Positions 16,964-25,640 of a stretch of 36,789 nucleotides of DNA are shown piece by piece (the first letter of the stretch is position 1; every line of letters starts with the position of its first letter). This DNA is from JBLNDG01 sp050261415. GTDB taxonomy: Bacteria; Bacillota; Clostridia; Lutisporales; Lutisporaceae. The stretch is from contig JBLNDG010000043.1 in assembly GCA_050261415.1 (NCBI GenBank), positions 1-36,789 on the forward strand, given 5' to 3'. Made by a program: the position numbers and the translations under genes. The notes beneath the pieces are model-generated. The model did not search any database. It was given only the letters and a program-made list of their open reading frames with translations, and had not been told where the DNA came from.

Positions 16964-17902
16964 ATGTATGAGAATATGGAAATGAGAAAAGTATTCGGTG
17001 ATACACTGGATAAATTGATGGAAAAGGATGAAAGAATAGTAGTCATAGATGCAGACTTGGCAAAGGCTAACGGAACACATGGACTCAGGGATAAATATCC
17101 CGAGAGGGCATTTGATGTAGGAATTGCAGAGCAGGATATGGCAAGTATAGCGGCAGGGATGGCGGCCTATGGGTTTATACCGTTTATAACGAGCTTCACT
17201 CCTTTTGCTACCAGGAGAATTTGTGACCAGATAACCATATCGATCGCATATGCAAAAAGAAATGTCAAAATTGTTGGAACAGACCCCGGCATTTCGGCTG
17301 AGTTAAACGGCGGCACCCATATGAGCATGGAGGACATCGGAGTTTTAAGAAGTATACCCACTATGGTTATATTTGAGCCTGTTGATGCTGTCCAGCTTGC
17401 GAAGGCGCTGCCGAAGATAGTTGAATATGATGGGGTTGTATATATTAGAATGTTCAGAAAAGCAACACCCATAGTATTCCCTGATGATTACCAATTCGAG
17501 TTGTTTAAGGCAGACACCCTGAGGACAGGAAAAGATGTGACGCTTTTCGCAACCGGAATGATGGTAAAGGAATCCCTTGAGGCGGCTGACATGTTAAAGA
17601 GTGAGGGAATAGAAGCAGAGGTTATTAATATACATACTATTAAACCTATTGACAGGGATGCGGTAATCGCCTCGGCAAGAAAGACAGGAGCAGTAGTAAC
17701 CTGCGAGAACCATAACATAATTGGCGGACTTAGAAGTGCTGTGGCTGAGGTGCTGTCAGAGGAATTCCCTGTGCCTGCAAAAGCTGTTGGTGTGAAAGAC
17801 CACTTCGGAGAAGTTGCCAAGATTGATTATTTGAAGAAAAAATACCATATGACTGCAAATGATATAGTAAAGGCTGCAAAGGAAGCAATTGCACTTAAAT
17901 AG
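16964..17902 (+). CDS. Transketolase, C-terminal (pyrimidine-binding) subunit
   Basis: A 312-residue partner of the preceding gene. I choose the ATG at 16964, with AGGAGG eight bases upstream, over an in-frame GTG at 16955. It contains the Pyr domain with the catalytic-type Glu in VGIAEQDMASIAAGMAAYGFIPF and the segment TSFTPFATRRICDQ. The C-terminal domain carries VTCENHNIIGGLRSAVAEVL. Only 12 bp separate it from the N-terminal subunit, so the pair is cotranscribed and probably made in equal amounts. Complementary domain content and length agree with split transketolases of Clostridia and Thermotogae. Confidence 0.95.
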   Translation: MYENMEMRKVFGDTLDKLMEKDERIVVIDADLAKANGTHGLRDKYPERAFDVGIAEQDMASIAAGMAAYGFIPFITSFTPFATRRICDQITISIAYAKRNVKIVGTDPGISAELNGGTHMSMEDIGVLRSIPTMVIFEPVDAVQLAKALPKIVEYDGVVYIRMFRKATPIVFPDDYQFELFKADTLRTGKDVTLFATGMMVKESLEAADMLKSEGIEAEVINIHTIKPIDRDAVIASARKTGAVVTCENHNIIGGLRSAVAEVLSEEFPVPAKAVGVKDHFGEVAKIDYLKKKYHMTANDIVKAAKEAIALK

Positions 17903-17941
17903 TTTGGCAGCATAAGCAGACGTTCCAAGGAGTTGATAGTA

Positions 17942-18832
17942 GTGCACGAAAAAGTCGCTGTGGAAATAGAAAGAGTAATAAAGAACGATATTGGATGCAG
18001 GGGACTTGGGGATGCAGTTATAGTTGACGACCTGATAAAAGCCGCCGAGGAACTGTATGGCAGTTCAAAGATTCTTATAGTAACGGGGTTTTGCATACTG
18101 GAACCTTTATGCGGTGAGACTGACGGGCCTCTCGGTGCGGTATCATTGGCAGGTGCCTTGGAACAGCTCGGCAAGACCGTTATGCTATTGACTGATTCCT
18201 ATTCGGAAAAAATAGTAAGAGCTTGTAAAAGGGCAAAGGGGATAAAAGCGGAAGTTGCAGTTGTTCCCTTCCATGGTGCAAACGGCTTCTGCAGGCTTTT
18301 ACTGGACAGCTTCAAGCCCAATCATATTGTAGCGGTAGAAAGGCCTGGAAAAGCAAAGAACGGAAGATTTTACAGCATGAGAGGCAATGACCTGACCAAT
18401 GTAGTGCCGGACACTGATATACTATTTGAGCTCGCAGGTGAGCTGGGTATAAAGACAACAGCAGTTGGAGACGGCGGCAATGAATTGGGGATGGGTAAAG
18501 TAAAGGATATTGTGGTTAGGTCGCTTAAAAATGGTGCAACTATTGTAGCCGAAGCAAGTGCCGATTATGCGATTGTTGCAGGGGTATCCAACTGGGGTGC
18601 TCACGGACTGGAGGCAATGCTGTCCGTTCTTGAAGGCAGACTGCTTCTACATGACAGCAGTATAGAAAAATCAATAATTAAAGCAATGATAAATGCCGGC
18701 GCAGTGGACGGATGTACGGGGAAAGGGGAACCTACAGTGGATGGGTTAAGCCTTGAGGTGAATATTGATATATTGAAAAAACTGAGAAAGCTTGTAACAG
18801 AAAATCTTTTCCAGGAAGCTGCAGCGGATTAA
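17942..18832 (+). CDS. D-glutamate cyclase-like protein (DUF4392)
   Basis: About 296 residues. The start chosen is GTG at 17942, with AAGGAG nine bases upstream; a TTG at 17933 abuts that site and is unlikely. The sequence matches the DUF4392 / D-glutamate cyclase C-terminal family, with ILIVTGFCI at 43-51, PLCGETDGPLGAVSLA at 55-70, VERPGKAKNGRFYSMRG at about 132-148 and the signature GDGGNELGMG at 176-185. Known members convert D-glutamate to 5-oxo-D-proline. It follows the transketolase genes by 39 bp and faces glutamate dehydrogenase across a shared terminator. A role in D-glutamate handling is plausible by family, but the exact substrate is not proven here. Confidence 0.88.
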   Translation: MHEKVAVEIERVIKNDIGCRGLGDAVIVDDLIKAAEELYGSSKILIVTGFCILEPLCGETDGPLGAVSLAGALEQLGKTVMLLTDSYSEKIVRACKRAKGIKAEVAVVPFHGANGFCRLLLDSFKPNHIVAVERPGKAKNGRFYSMRGNDLTNVVPDTDILFELAGELGIKTTAVGDGGNELGMGKVKDIVVRSLKNGATIVAEASADYAIVAGVSNWGAHGLEAMLSVLEGRLLLHDSSIEKSIIKAMINAGAVDGCTGKGEPTVDGLSLEVNIDILKKLRKLVTENLFQEAAAD

Positions 18833-18836
18833 ATAA

Positions 18837-18870
18837 AAGGCCTGCGTATCAACGCAGGCCTTAATAACTT
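18837..18870. terminator. Bidirectional terminator between DUF4392 gene and gdhA
   Basis: AAGGCCTGCGT (18837-18847) and ACGCAGGCCTT (18852-18862) form a perfect 11-bp stem with loop ATCA. T-rich runs lie on both sides (AATAACTTTTT on plus; TTTTATTT on minus), so it should stop transcription of both convergent genes. Confidence 0.93.
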
Positions 18871-18880
18871 TTTGCTTATA

Positions 18881-20230
18881 TTATACTAAACCTTGAGCTT
18901 TCATAGCTTCTGCAACTTTGAGGAATCCGGCTATATTGGCACCTGCAACGAGGTTGTAGCCATAGCCATATTCTTCAGCTGCTTTCATAGCATTGTTATG
19001 AATGTTGATCATAATATGATGAAGTTTTTCATCAACTTCTTCAGCTGTCCATGAAAGTCTCATGCTGTTCTGTGACATTTCAAGTGCTGATGTAGCAACT
19101 CCGCCGGCATTAGCAGCCTTAGCCGGTCCAACGATAACGCCGTTCTTGAGGAAGTATTCAACTGCTTCGTTAGTACATGGCATGTTAGCAGCTTCGCAAA
19201 CAAACTTAATGCCGTTTGCTACGATCTGTTTAGCATGTTCTAACTGTATATCGTTCTGAGTAGCAGCCGGTATTACGATATCAGCTTTAACATTCCACGG
19301 TTTTTCGCCTGGGAAGAATTTGCAGTTATACTTATCAGCATAGTCTTTAGCTTTATCTCTGCCGGAAGCACGCATTTCAAGCAAGTAGTCTATCTTTTCG
19401 CCTACAACTCCGTCTGGATCGTAAACATATCCGTCAGGACCTGAAATTGTTATAACCTTGCCACCTAACTGAGCAACCTTTAAGCAAATACCCCATGCAA
19501 CGTTACCGAAACCGGAAATTGCAACAGTTTTGCCCTTTATTGTTTCACCTTCATGTTTGAGCATTTCTTCACAGAAGTAAGTAACACCGTAGCCTGTAGC
19601 TTCAGGTCTTACAAGGCTTCCGCCGTATGCCAATCCCTTACCGGTGAGTACTCCGTTTTCAAATACTCCCTTTATTCTTCTGTACTGGCCAAACAAGTAG
19701 CCGATTTCTCTTCCGCCAACACCGATATCCCCTGCAGGAACGTCGATATCCGGACCGATGAATCTGTAAAGCTCAGTCATAAAGCTCTGGCAGAATCTCA
19801 TTACTTCTCCTTCTGACTTTCCTCTTGGGTCGAAGTCTGAACCGCCTTTGCCTCCGCCAATAGGAAGACCTGTCAAGGAGTTTTTGAATATCTGTTCAAA
19901 GCCCAGGAATTTGATAATCCCTATGTAAACAGAAGAGTGGAATCTTAATCCTCCCTTATATGGTCCTATAGCTCCGTTGAACTGTACTCTGAAGCCTCTG
20001 TTAACCTGTACTTGACCTTTGTCGTCAACCCACGGCACTCTGAATGTGAACTGCCTTTCAGGTTCAACTATTCTTTCCATAATTCCGAGTTCGATGAAAT
20101 CTGGGCGCTTTTCAAGAACTGGTACTAAGGAATCAAGAACTTCTCTAACTGTTTGGTGGAATTCCGGTTCACCAGGATTTCTTTTTACGACTCTGTCGTA
20201 AAGTTCGTCGCAATACTGCTTTGCGTTCAT
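18881..20230 (-). CDS. gdhA: Glutamate dehydrogenase
   Basis: A 449-residue hexameric-type glutamate dehydrogenase, the usual length. Catalytic-region motifs include GPYKGGLRFHSSV, with the substrate-binding Lys, and LPIGGGKGGSDFDPRGKS, with the catalytic Lys. PAGDIGVGGREIGYLFGQY follows, then the nucleotide-binding motif GFGNVAWG. It interconverts 2-oxoglutarate plus ammonia and glutamate. NAD or NADP preference cannot be fixed from these motifs alone. The ribosome binding site is GGAGGG. The region before the start has a 10-bp inverted repeat. Codon use appears biased as in highly expressed genes (many GCT, GTT and AAC-type codons), matching a major ammonium-assimilation enzyme. Confidence 0.97.
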   Translation of the reverse strand: MNAKQYCDELYDRVVKRNPGEPEFHQTVREVLDSLVPVLEKRPDFIELGIMERIVEPERQFTFRVPWVDDKGQVQVNRGFRVQFNGAIGPYKGGLRFHSSVYIGIIKFLGFEQIFKNSLTGLPIGGGKGGSDFDPRGKSEGEVMRFCQSFMTELYRFIGPDIDVPAGDIGVGGREIGYLFGQYRRIKGVFENGVLTGKGLAYGGSLVRPEATGYGVTYFCEEMLKHEGETIKGKTVAISGFGNVAWGICLKVAQLGGKVITISGPDGYVYDPDGVVGEKIDYLLEMRASGRDKAKDYADKYNCKFFPGEKPWNVKADIVIPAATQNDIQLEHAKQIVANGIKFVCEAANMPCTNEAVEYFLKNGVIVGPAKAANAGGVATSALEMSQNSMRLSWTAEEVDEKLHHIMINIHNNAMKAAEEYGYGYNLVAGANIAGFLKVAEAMKAQGLV

Positions 20231-20643
20231 TGGTATCTCCCTCCAATATTAATTCATTATTTAAGCAATTGACAGATATCTGAAAATTGCTTAAAATCTA
20301 AGATAAAATGTAGTTTTACCTTTGCCCATTTACTATTATATATCAAGTGAACAAATATAGAATAGTATTTTTCGGATATATTGCATAAGTTAAGAAAATA
20401 TTTCCAAATATTCTATTCTGATATATTGTTGACAAAAAATATACAATAGTTAAAAAAATTTGAGCATTTATTATATATTTTCTATAAAAAATTAGAAAAT
20501 CCTGCGTAAATTTTTAACAATTTATATAAATATCTAAAATAGGATATGAAAAAAGATATATTTTTATATTTTGATTTTTTAATTTATTTTATTCATATGC
20601 AAAGTTTTGATATTATTTGTTTGTAGAGGGGAGAAAAGCCGAA
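20231..20643. other. AT-rich divergent control region between gdhA and fdhF
   Basis: A 413-bp region with no gene. It contains the gdhA leader inverted repeat at 20261-20294 and a TTGACA at 20429-20434 on the plus strand, which could be the -35 box for fdhF although the expected -10 (TAAAAA) is poor. The fdhF ribosome binding site AGGGGAG is at 20626-20633. Confidence 0.5.
20261..20294. repeat. 10-bp inverted repeat in the gdhA leader
   Basis: TTAAGCAATT (20261-20270) and AATTGCTTAA (20285-20294) are perfect inverted repeats around a centre that contains the palindrome CAGATATCTG. It lies 31-64 bp upstream of the gdhA start. It may be a regulator binding site or an mRNA hairpin; no known operator is recognised. 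Confidence 0.6.
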
Positions 20644-22680
20644 ATGAAAAGAGTACTCACGACCTGCGGCTATTGCGGCTGCGGGTGCAATTTCTATGTT
20701 AACACAAGAGAAAATGAAGTAATTGGGGTGACTCCTGACAGAAACCATCCTGTAAGCAAGGGAAAATTATGCGTTAAGGGCTGGCAGGGACACAGCTTTG
20801 TGAACCATCCCGACAGATTGAAAAGATCCATGCAGAGGAACGCGGACGGCAACCTTGAAGAGGTTTCCTGGGAGAGGGCAATAGAAACCACTGCAGAAGA
20901 ACTAAAACGTATAATATTTGAATATGGTCCTGACTCAATTGGTGTATTATCCTCCGCAAGGTGCACAAATGAAGAAAACTATCTGATGGTTAAGTTTGCA
21001 AGAGCAGTACTAAGAACAAATAATATAGACCACTGCGCAAGGTTGTGACACAGTCCTACGGTGGCTAGTTTAGCCGCTGCATTCGGTAGTGGTGCAATGA
21101 CCAACTCAATAGAGGAATTGTCAAAGGCGGATGTTATATTTGTTATCGGTTCAAACACAACTGAACAGCATCCTCTTATAGGAATGAGGATAAGAGAAGC
21201 TGTATTGAAAAATAATGCAAAGCTGATTATAGCAGACCCAAGGCGTATACCTCTTGTAGAGTATGCTTCTGTTTATGCGCCTCTGAATCCGGGGACAAAT
21301 CTTGCTTTTATTAATGGAATACTGAATGTTATAGTAACAGAGGGCCTTGAAAACGAGGACTTTATCAGGAGCCGGACAGAAGGCTATGAAGAATTTGAAA
21401 AATCAATATTAAAATATACACCGGAAGCTGTATCGGAAATAACGGGAGTCAGCGCTGATAAAATAAAGGAATTTGCAAGGTTGTTTGCCGGTGCCGGAAA
21501 TGCTTCCATTGTGTATGCTATGGGAATCACACAGCATGTCACAGGCTCAGCAAATGTTGCTGCGCTTGCAAATCTTGCATTGGTAACAGGCCAGATAGGC
21601 AAGGAAGCTTCAGGAGTGAATCCGTTGAGGGGCCAGAACAATGTCCAGGGTGCTTGCGATATGGGCGCGCTTCCAGACGTGTTTCCAGGCTACCAGGCGG
21701 TAACAAATGAAAGTGTAAGGGAAAAGTTCAGAGCAGCTTGGGGAAAGGATACGGCGTGCGAAAAAGGTTTGACAGTGTCGCAAATGATGGAAGGTGCAGC
21801 ACACGGCAAAATAAAGGCGCTTGTTATAATGGGCGAAAACCCAATGCTGTCAGACCCGGATATAAACCATATAGGGGATGCCCTAAAAAACCTTGAGCTC
21901 CTGGTAGTACAGGATATATTCCCTACGGAGACAGCAGAATATGCCCATGTGATATTGCCGGGGACAAGCTTTTTAGAAAAGGACGGAACCTTCACAAACA
22001 CCGAGCGCAGAGTGCAAAGGGTAAGGAAGGCTATAGAACCGATAGGAAACAGCAGGCCTGACTGGGAGATTCTGTGTGATCTGATTAAAGCATTTGGCTA
22101 TCCTGCAGATTATAAGAGCCCGGGTGATATAATGGAAGAAATACGCAGACTTACCCCGAGTTATGGCGGGATTAGCTACAGCAGGCTTGAAAAAACCGGA
22201 CTGCAGTGGCCATGTCCTGATCTGGAGCATCCGGGTACGAGATTCCTTCATAAGGATAAATTTTCGAGAGGCTTGGGAAGGTTTACAGTCAATGAATACA
22301 GGGATCCGGGTGAACTGGTTGATGATGAATATCCGCTTGTCATGACAACAGGCAGAATTCAGCATCATTATCATACGGGTACTATGACAAGAAGGTCCTG
22401 GGCTTTGGATAGGGAATATCCACACGGTTTTATTGAAATAAACCCTGTGGACGCAGAGAAACTGGGGATAAGCAATAACAATAAAGTAAGGGTTGCTTCG
22501 AGAAGAGGGGAGATTGAAACCGTTGCGATAATTACTGAAAAAATCACCCCGGGGGTAGTCTTTATGCCCTTCCACTTTGGAGAGGCTCCTGCAAATAAAC
22601 TTACAAACAGAAATTTGGACCCGGTGTCTCAAATACCCGAGTTTAAAGTTTGTGCCGTAAAAATAGAGGGGGTGAAATAG
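20644..22680 (+). CDS. fdhF: Selenocysteine formate dehydrogenase, catalytic subunit
   Basis: A 678-residue molybdo/tungsto-pterin enzyme that interconverts formate and CO2. The TGA at 21046-21048 is inside the frame and is read as selenocysteine 135, in CARL-U-HSPTVASL. This matches the Sec-His active site of FdhF (Sec140-His141 in E. coli). The ATG at 20644, with AGGGGAG ten bases upstream, is preferred to a TTG at 20617. Other features are the [4Fe-4S] ligands Cys8, Cys11, Cys15 and Cys43, Lys45 for electron relay, VNPLRGQNNVQGACDMGALP with the active-site Arg, and a C-terminal molybdopterin-binding domain (VRVASRRGEIETVA). It lacks the long ferredoxin-like N-terminal extension seen in NAD-linked FdhA, so electrons must pass to a partner, presumably the abutting next gene. 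Read conventionally it would be mis-called as two fragments. Confidence 0.95.
21049..21093 (+). promoter_or_regulatory. SECIS hairpin for selenocysteine insertion
   Basis: Directly after the TGA the mRNA can fold. The upper stem GTGGCT (21061-21066) pairs with AGCCGC (21072-21077) around loop AGTTT. A lower stem CTAC (21056-21059) pairs with GTAG (21086-21089). Position and size agree with bacterial SECIS elements that bind SelB. Confidence 0.75.
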
Positions 22681-24603
22681 ATGTTGGCATTTAACAAGGA
22701 AGACTTGACTAAATTGCTTGATGTATGGTCGCGCAGCTTTGAGGTCTATGCACCCACAAGAATGAATGATGATGTAATGCTGATGCCCTATGATGAAAAA
22801 AGCTTCACAACGGATTATTTGAACACCACGATGCCTGTAAAGGAATTCCTGTTTGAACAGAGGGAAAACCTGTACAACTGGCAGAAGACTGGCGGGGATA
22901 TAAAAATTACAGAATTTGATGCAAGTAAGCTTCCGGCAACGATATTGTTCGGTGTCAGGGCTTGTGATGCATACGGGATAGCTTACATGGACAGGTTTTA
23001 TGCTGAAGAATTCAGGGATCACAACTATGCAGGAAGAAGGGAAAAGACATATATAGTTGTGGTAAACTGTACTGAACCCGGATATAACTGCTATTGTTCC
23101 TCCACCGGTGTAGGTCCTTTTGCGAAGGCGGGTTATGACTTGCTGATAACACCGGCTGGTGAGGACTATCTGGTTGAAGCTGGTACAGCAAAGGGCAGAG
23201 AGCTTATTGCACTTGCCGGTGATATCATGAGGAGTATTGGAGAAGCAGGCAGTGTGATTAAGAATGCTCTACAAAACGCTGTAGAAGATAAATTTATAAG
23301 CAAAGTAAATCTTAGCAATATAGCAGAGGTTCTGGATGAAACCTATGATAATGAAATCTGGAAGGAAATATCAAAACAATGCATAGGCTGTACGGGCTGT
23401 ACAAGTGTCTGCCCAACCTGCACATGTTTCAACATAGTTGAGGAGGAAAGCTGCTATGGAGAAAAATGTCGGGTAAGGTGCTGGGACTCGTGCCAGAGCG
23501 ATTCGTTCACAAGAAATGCCGGAGGTCATAACCCCAGGAACGAAGTTTCAAGAGTCAGATACAGGGTATATGATAAGCTGAAGTATATAGAAGAAAGATT
23601 CGGAATGAAAGGGTGTACCGGATGCGGAAGATGCATAAACGTGTGCCCGGCATTTATTGACATAATAGAGGTTGCGGCAAAGCTCAAACAGGAATACAAG
23701 CATGATATTGAAGAGCTGAGAAAGGATAAAGCTGCAGCGGCGAGATTTGAGATACACTCCCATAACCCGGAACAAAGATGCGAAAATGTTTATAGGCCTC
23801 AGATTGCGGTAATAAAGGATATAATACAGGAAACAAGGGATATTAAACGCTTCATAGTCCAATATGAAGACAAGTCATTGCATGAAAGTTATAAATTTAC
23901 AGGACAGTTTTTTGAAATAACAATTTTTGGAGTTGGAGAAATAGCAATTTCAATACCCTTTGGGCCATCCCAAAAGGACTATTTCGATTTCTGCGTGAAG
24001 AAAGCAGGCCGCGTTACTACCGCAATGCACGAATTGAAGGTTGGCGACAAGATAGGCCTCAGGGGGCCTTTCGGAAAGGGCTTTCCTTACGAAGAGCTCA
24101 AGGGCAGGGATGTTCTTATTGTTGGAAGCGGAGTAGGTCTTGCCCCTGTCCGCACTATGATAGTGAGAATAATAGAGAACAAGAAGGATTTCGGAAAGCT
24201 TGTAGTAATAGCAAGTGCGACAGCATACGAAGGGCTTGTTTACAAGGAAGATCTTAAAAAGTGGAATGAGATGGAAGGGGTCAAAGTATTGTATGCCTTG
24301 AGCAAGCCTACAGACAAGGTCGACGCCTATGTAGGATATATAAATGATTTGCTGCCTGATTTGGGTCTGGACTGGAACAATACTACTTCAATAATATGTG
24401 CTTCACCGAAGCGTATAAAGGCCGTAGCAAAAGATCTGATGAAGCTTGGAATGAAGGGTACCGACATATTGACCTCCCTGGAAACCCATATGAGGTGCGG
24501 CATAGGAAAATGCGGTCACTGCAAGGTAGGAAACAAATATATGTGCGTAGACGGACCGGTATTCAATTATGAGGAAATGCTGCAGTTGCCCCCGGAGTTT
24601 TAA
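22681..24603 (+). CDS. Fused iron-sulfur / flavin electron-transfer partner of formate dehydrogenase
   Basis: A 640-residue protein starting on the base after the fdhF stop, with an AGAGGGGG ribosome binding site. Residues 1-345 resemble the sulfhydrogenase beta (HydB) / sulfite reductase A family, including GVRACDAYGI and two [4Fe-4S] ligand sets: Cys234/237/240/244 (CIGCTGCTSVCP) and Cys312/315/318/322 (CTGCGRCINVCP). Residues about 371-640 resemble the gamma subunit (HydG/AsrB, PyrK-like), with a ferredoxin-reductase fold, pyridine-nucleotide motif GSGVGLAP (482-489) and [2Fe-2S]-type ligands Cys606/611/614/622. These are normally two proteins. The inferred path is formate, FdhF, FeS clusters, FAD, NAD(P)H, or the reverse. 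No sulfite reductase or hydrogenase subunit is nearby, so the partner should be FdhF. Confidence 0.88.
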   Translation: MLAFNKEDLTKLLDVWSRSFEVYAPTRMNDDVMLMPYDEKSFTTDYLNTTMPVKEFLFEQRENLYNWQKTGGDIKITEFDASKLPATILFGVRACDAYGIAYMDRFYAEEFRDHNYAGRREKTYIVVVNCTEPGYNCYCSSTGVGPFAKAGYDLLITPAGEDYLVEAGTAKGRELIALAGDIMRSIGEAGSVIKNALQNAVEDKFISKVNLSNIAEVLDETYDNEIWKEISKQCIGCTGCTSVCPTCTCFNIVEEESCYGEKCRVRCWDSCQSDSFTRNAGGHNPRNEVSRVRYRVYDKLKYIEERFGMKGCTGCGRCINVCPAFIDIIEVAAKLKQEYKHDIEELRKDKAAAARFEIHSHNPEQRCENVYRPQIAVIKDIIQETRDIKRFIVQYEDKSLHESYKFTGQFFEITIFGVGEIAISIPFGPSQKDYFDFCVKKAGRVTTAMHELKVGDKIGLRGPFGKGFPYEELKGRDVLIVGSGVGLAPVRTMIVRIIENKKDFGKLVVIASATAYEGLVYKEDLKKWNEMEGVKVLYALSKPTDKVDAYVGYINDLLPDLGLDWNNTTSIICASPKRIKAVAKDLMKLGMKGTDILTSLETHMRCGIGKCGHCKVGNKYMCVDGPVFNYEEMLQLPPEF

Positions 24604-24633
24604 CTGATAGCACAAATAGAAGTAAAAATAGAG

Positions 24634-24679
24634 CAGCCATGTATAAGCCGGTATAACCTTACTGGGCTTAACATGGCTG
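24634..24679 (+). terminator. Long hairpin downstream of the formate dehydrogenase unit
   Basis: CAGCCATG (24634-24641) pairs with CATGGCTG (24672-24679), and TAAGCC (24644-24649) with GGCTTA (24665-24670), leaving a small bulge. There is no clean T-run after it, so it may be a transcript-end stabiliser rather than a classic terminator. Confidence 0.6.
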
Positions 24680-24820
24680 TCAGCGTTATATTAACAGAGA
24701 TAGTATAAAACATATAATTGAATATAATAATACTATACACTTATAGTATATAAGCTAAAGTATGACAGGAAATAATATGATATTCTTAAGAAAGTTTAGC
24801 TTTTGCAAAAGGAGAAGGTT

Positions 24821-25543
24821 ATGGCTGATAGACAGAGAATAGACAAGATATTATCCAATCTCGGCCATGGAACAAGAAAAGAAGTAAAAGAATTGATAAA
24901 AAGCGGGTTGGTCGAGGTTGACGGAATAGTTGACAGGGATCCGGGGATGCTGGTTGAGGCAAACTCCCAGGAAATAAGGGTCGGTGGTAAAAAGCTTAAT
25001 TACAGGGAATTCATATATATAATGATGAATAAGCCCCAGGGGGTTGTCTCTGCAACAGAAGCCCCCCGTGAAAAGACCGTTGTTGATTTGCTACCTGATG
25101 AGATGAGAGCCTTCAATCCTTTTCCGGTCGGCAGGCTTGACAAGGATACAGAAGGGCTGCTGCTTTTAAGCAATGACGGGCAGCTTTCCCATAGATTACT
25201 TTCACCCAAAAAGCATGTTCCGAAGGTTTATCTCACCAGGGTGGATGGCAGGATCACAGAAAAGGATGTTGCGGCTTTCGGTGAAGGAATTACATTGGAC
25301 GACGGTTATAAGACATTGCCGTCGGGACTTGAGGTTTTGGAAAGAGGTGGCATTTCACTTGCAAAAGTGACAATATACGAAGGAAAATACCATCAGGTCA
25401 AGAGAATGTTTAAAGCTGTCGGAAAGGAAGTAATATATCTGAAGCGCTTATCCATGGGAGAGCTTATACTGGATGAAACCCTTGAACTGGGCGAATTCAG
25501 GGAACTTAGCACTGAAGAACTGGAGATACTGAATAATGTCTAG
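24821..25543 (+). CDS. RsuA/RluB-type rRNA pseudouridine synthase
   Basis: A 240-residue enzyme that isomerises uridine to pseudouridine in rRNA. The start at 24821 has AAAGGAG seven bases upstream; a TTG at 24803 lies before that site and is rejected. An S4 RNA-binding domain (residues about 3-50, RIDKILSNLGHGTRKEVKELI) precedes the catalytic domain with MMNKPQGVVSA and the catalytic Asp107 in PVGRLDKDTEGLLLLSNDG. It also has the YHQVKRMFKAVG motif. Length fits RsuA/RluB; whether it acts on 16S or 23S rRNA is not certain. It is probably a single-gene unit. Confidence 0.93.
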   Translation: MADRQRIDKILSNLGHGTRKEVKELIKSGLVEVDGIVDRDPGMLVEANSQEIRVGGKKLNYREFIYIMMNKPQGVVSATEAPREKTVVDLLPDEMRAFNPFPVGRLDKDTEGLLLLSNDGQLSHRLLSPKKHVPKVYLTRVDGRITEKDVAAFGEGITLDDGYKTLPSGLEVLERGGISLAKVTIYEGKYHQVKRMFKAVGKEVIYLKRLSMGELILDETLELGEFRELSTEELEILNNV

Positions 25544-25563
25544 TTAAACTTGTAGTTGAAACT

Positions 25564-25591
25564 TTGACAAATAATTGTTAATATTAATAAT
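25564..25591 (+). promoter_or_regulatory. Likely promoter of the ArsR-type regulator gene
   Basis: TTGACA (25564-25569) and AATAAT (25586-25591) are 16 bp apart, about 50 bp before the start codon. The -35 box is perfect and the -10 box has one mismatch to consensus. Confidence 0.6.
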
Positions 25592-25640
25592 TAGATAGAT
25601 ATCAAATATATCGTATTGAATAAAATAAGGGGTGTTGTAG

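Noticed and set aside
21046..21048. Nonsense mutation or frameshift in formate dehydrogenase
   Set aside because: The frame is unchanged across the TGA, its position equals the known Sec site, and a SECIS-like hairpin follows.
21973..23022. Long open frame of 349 codons on the minus strand
   Set aside because: It lies antisense to fdhF and its partner, has no recognisable protein features, and ignores the clear coding on the plus strand.
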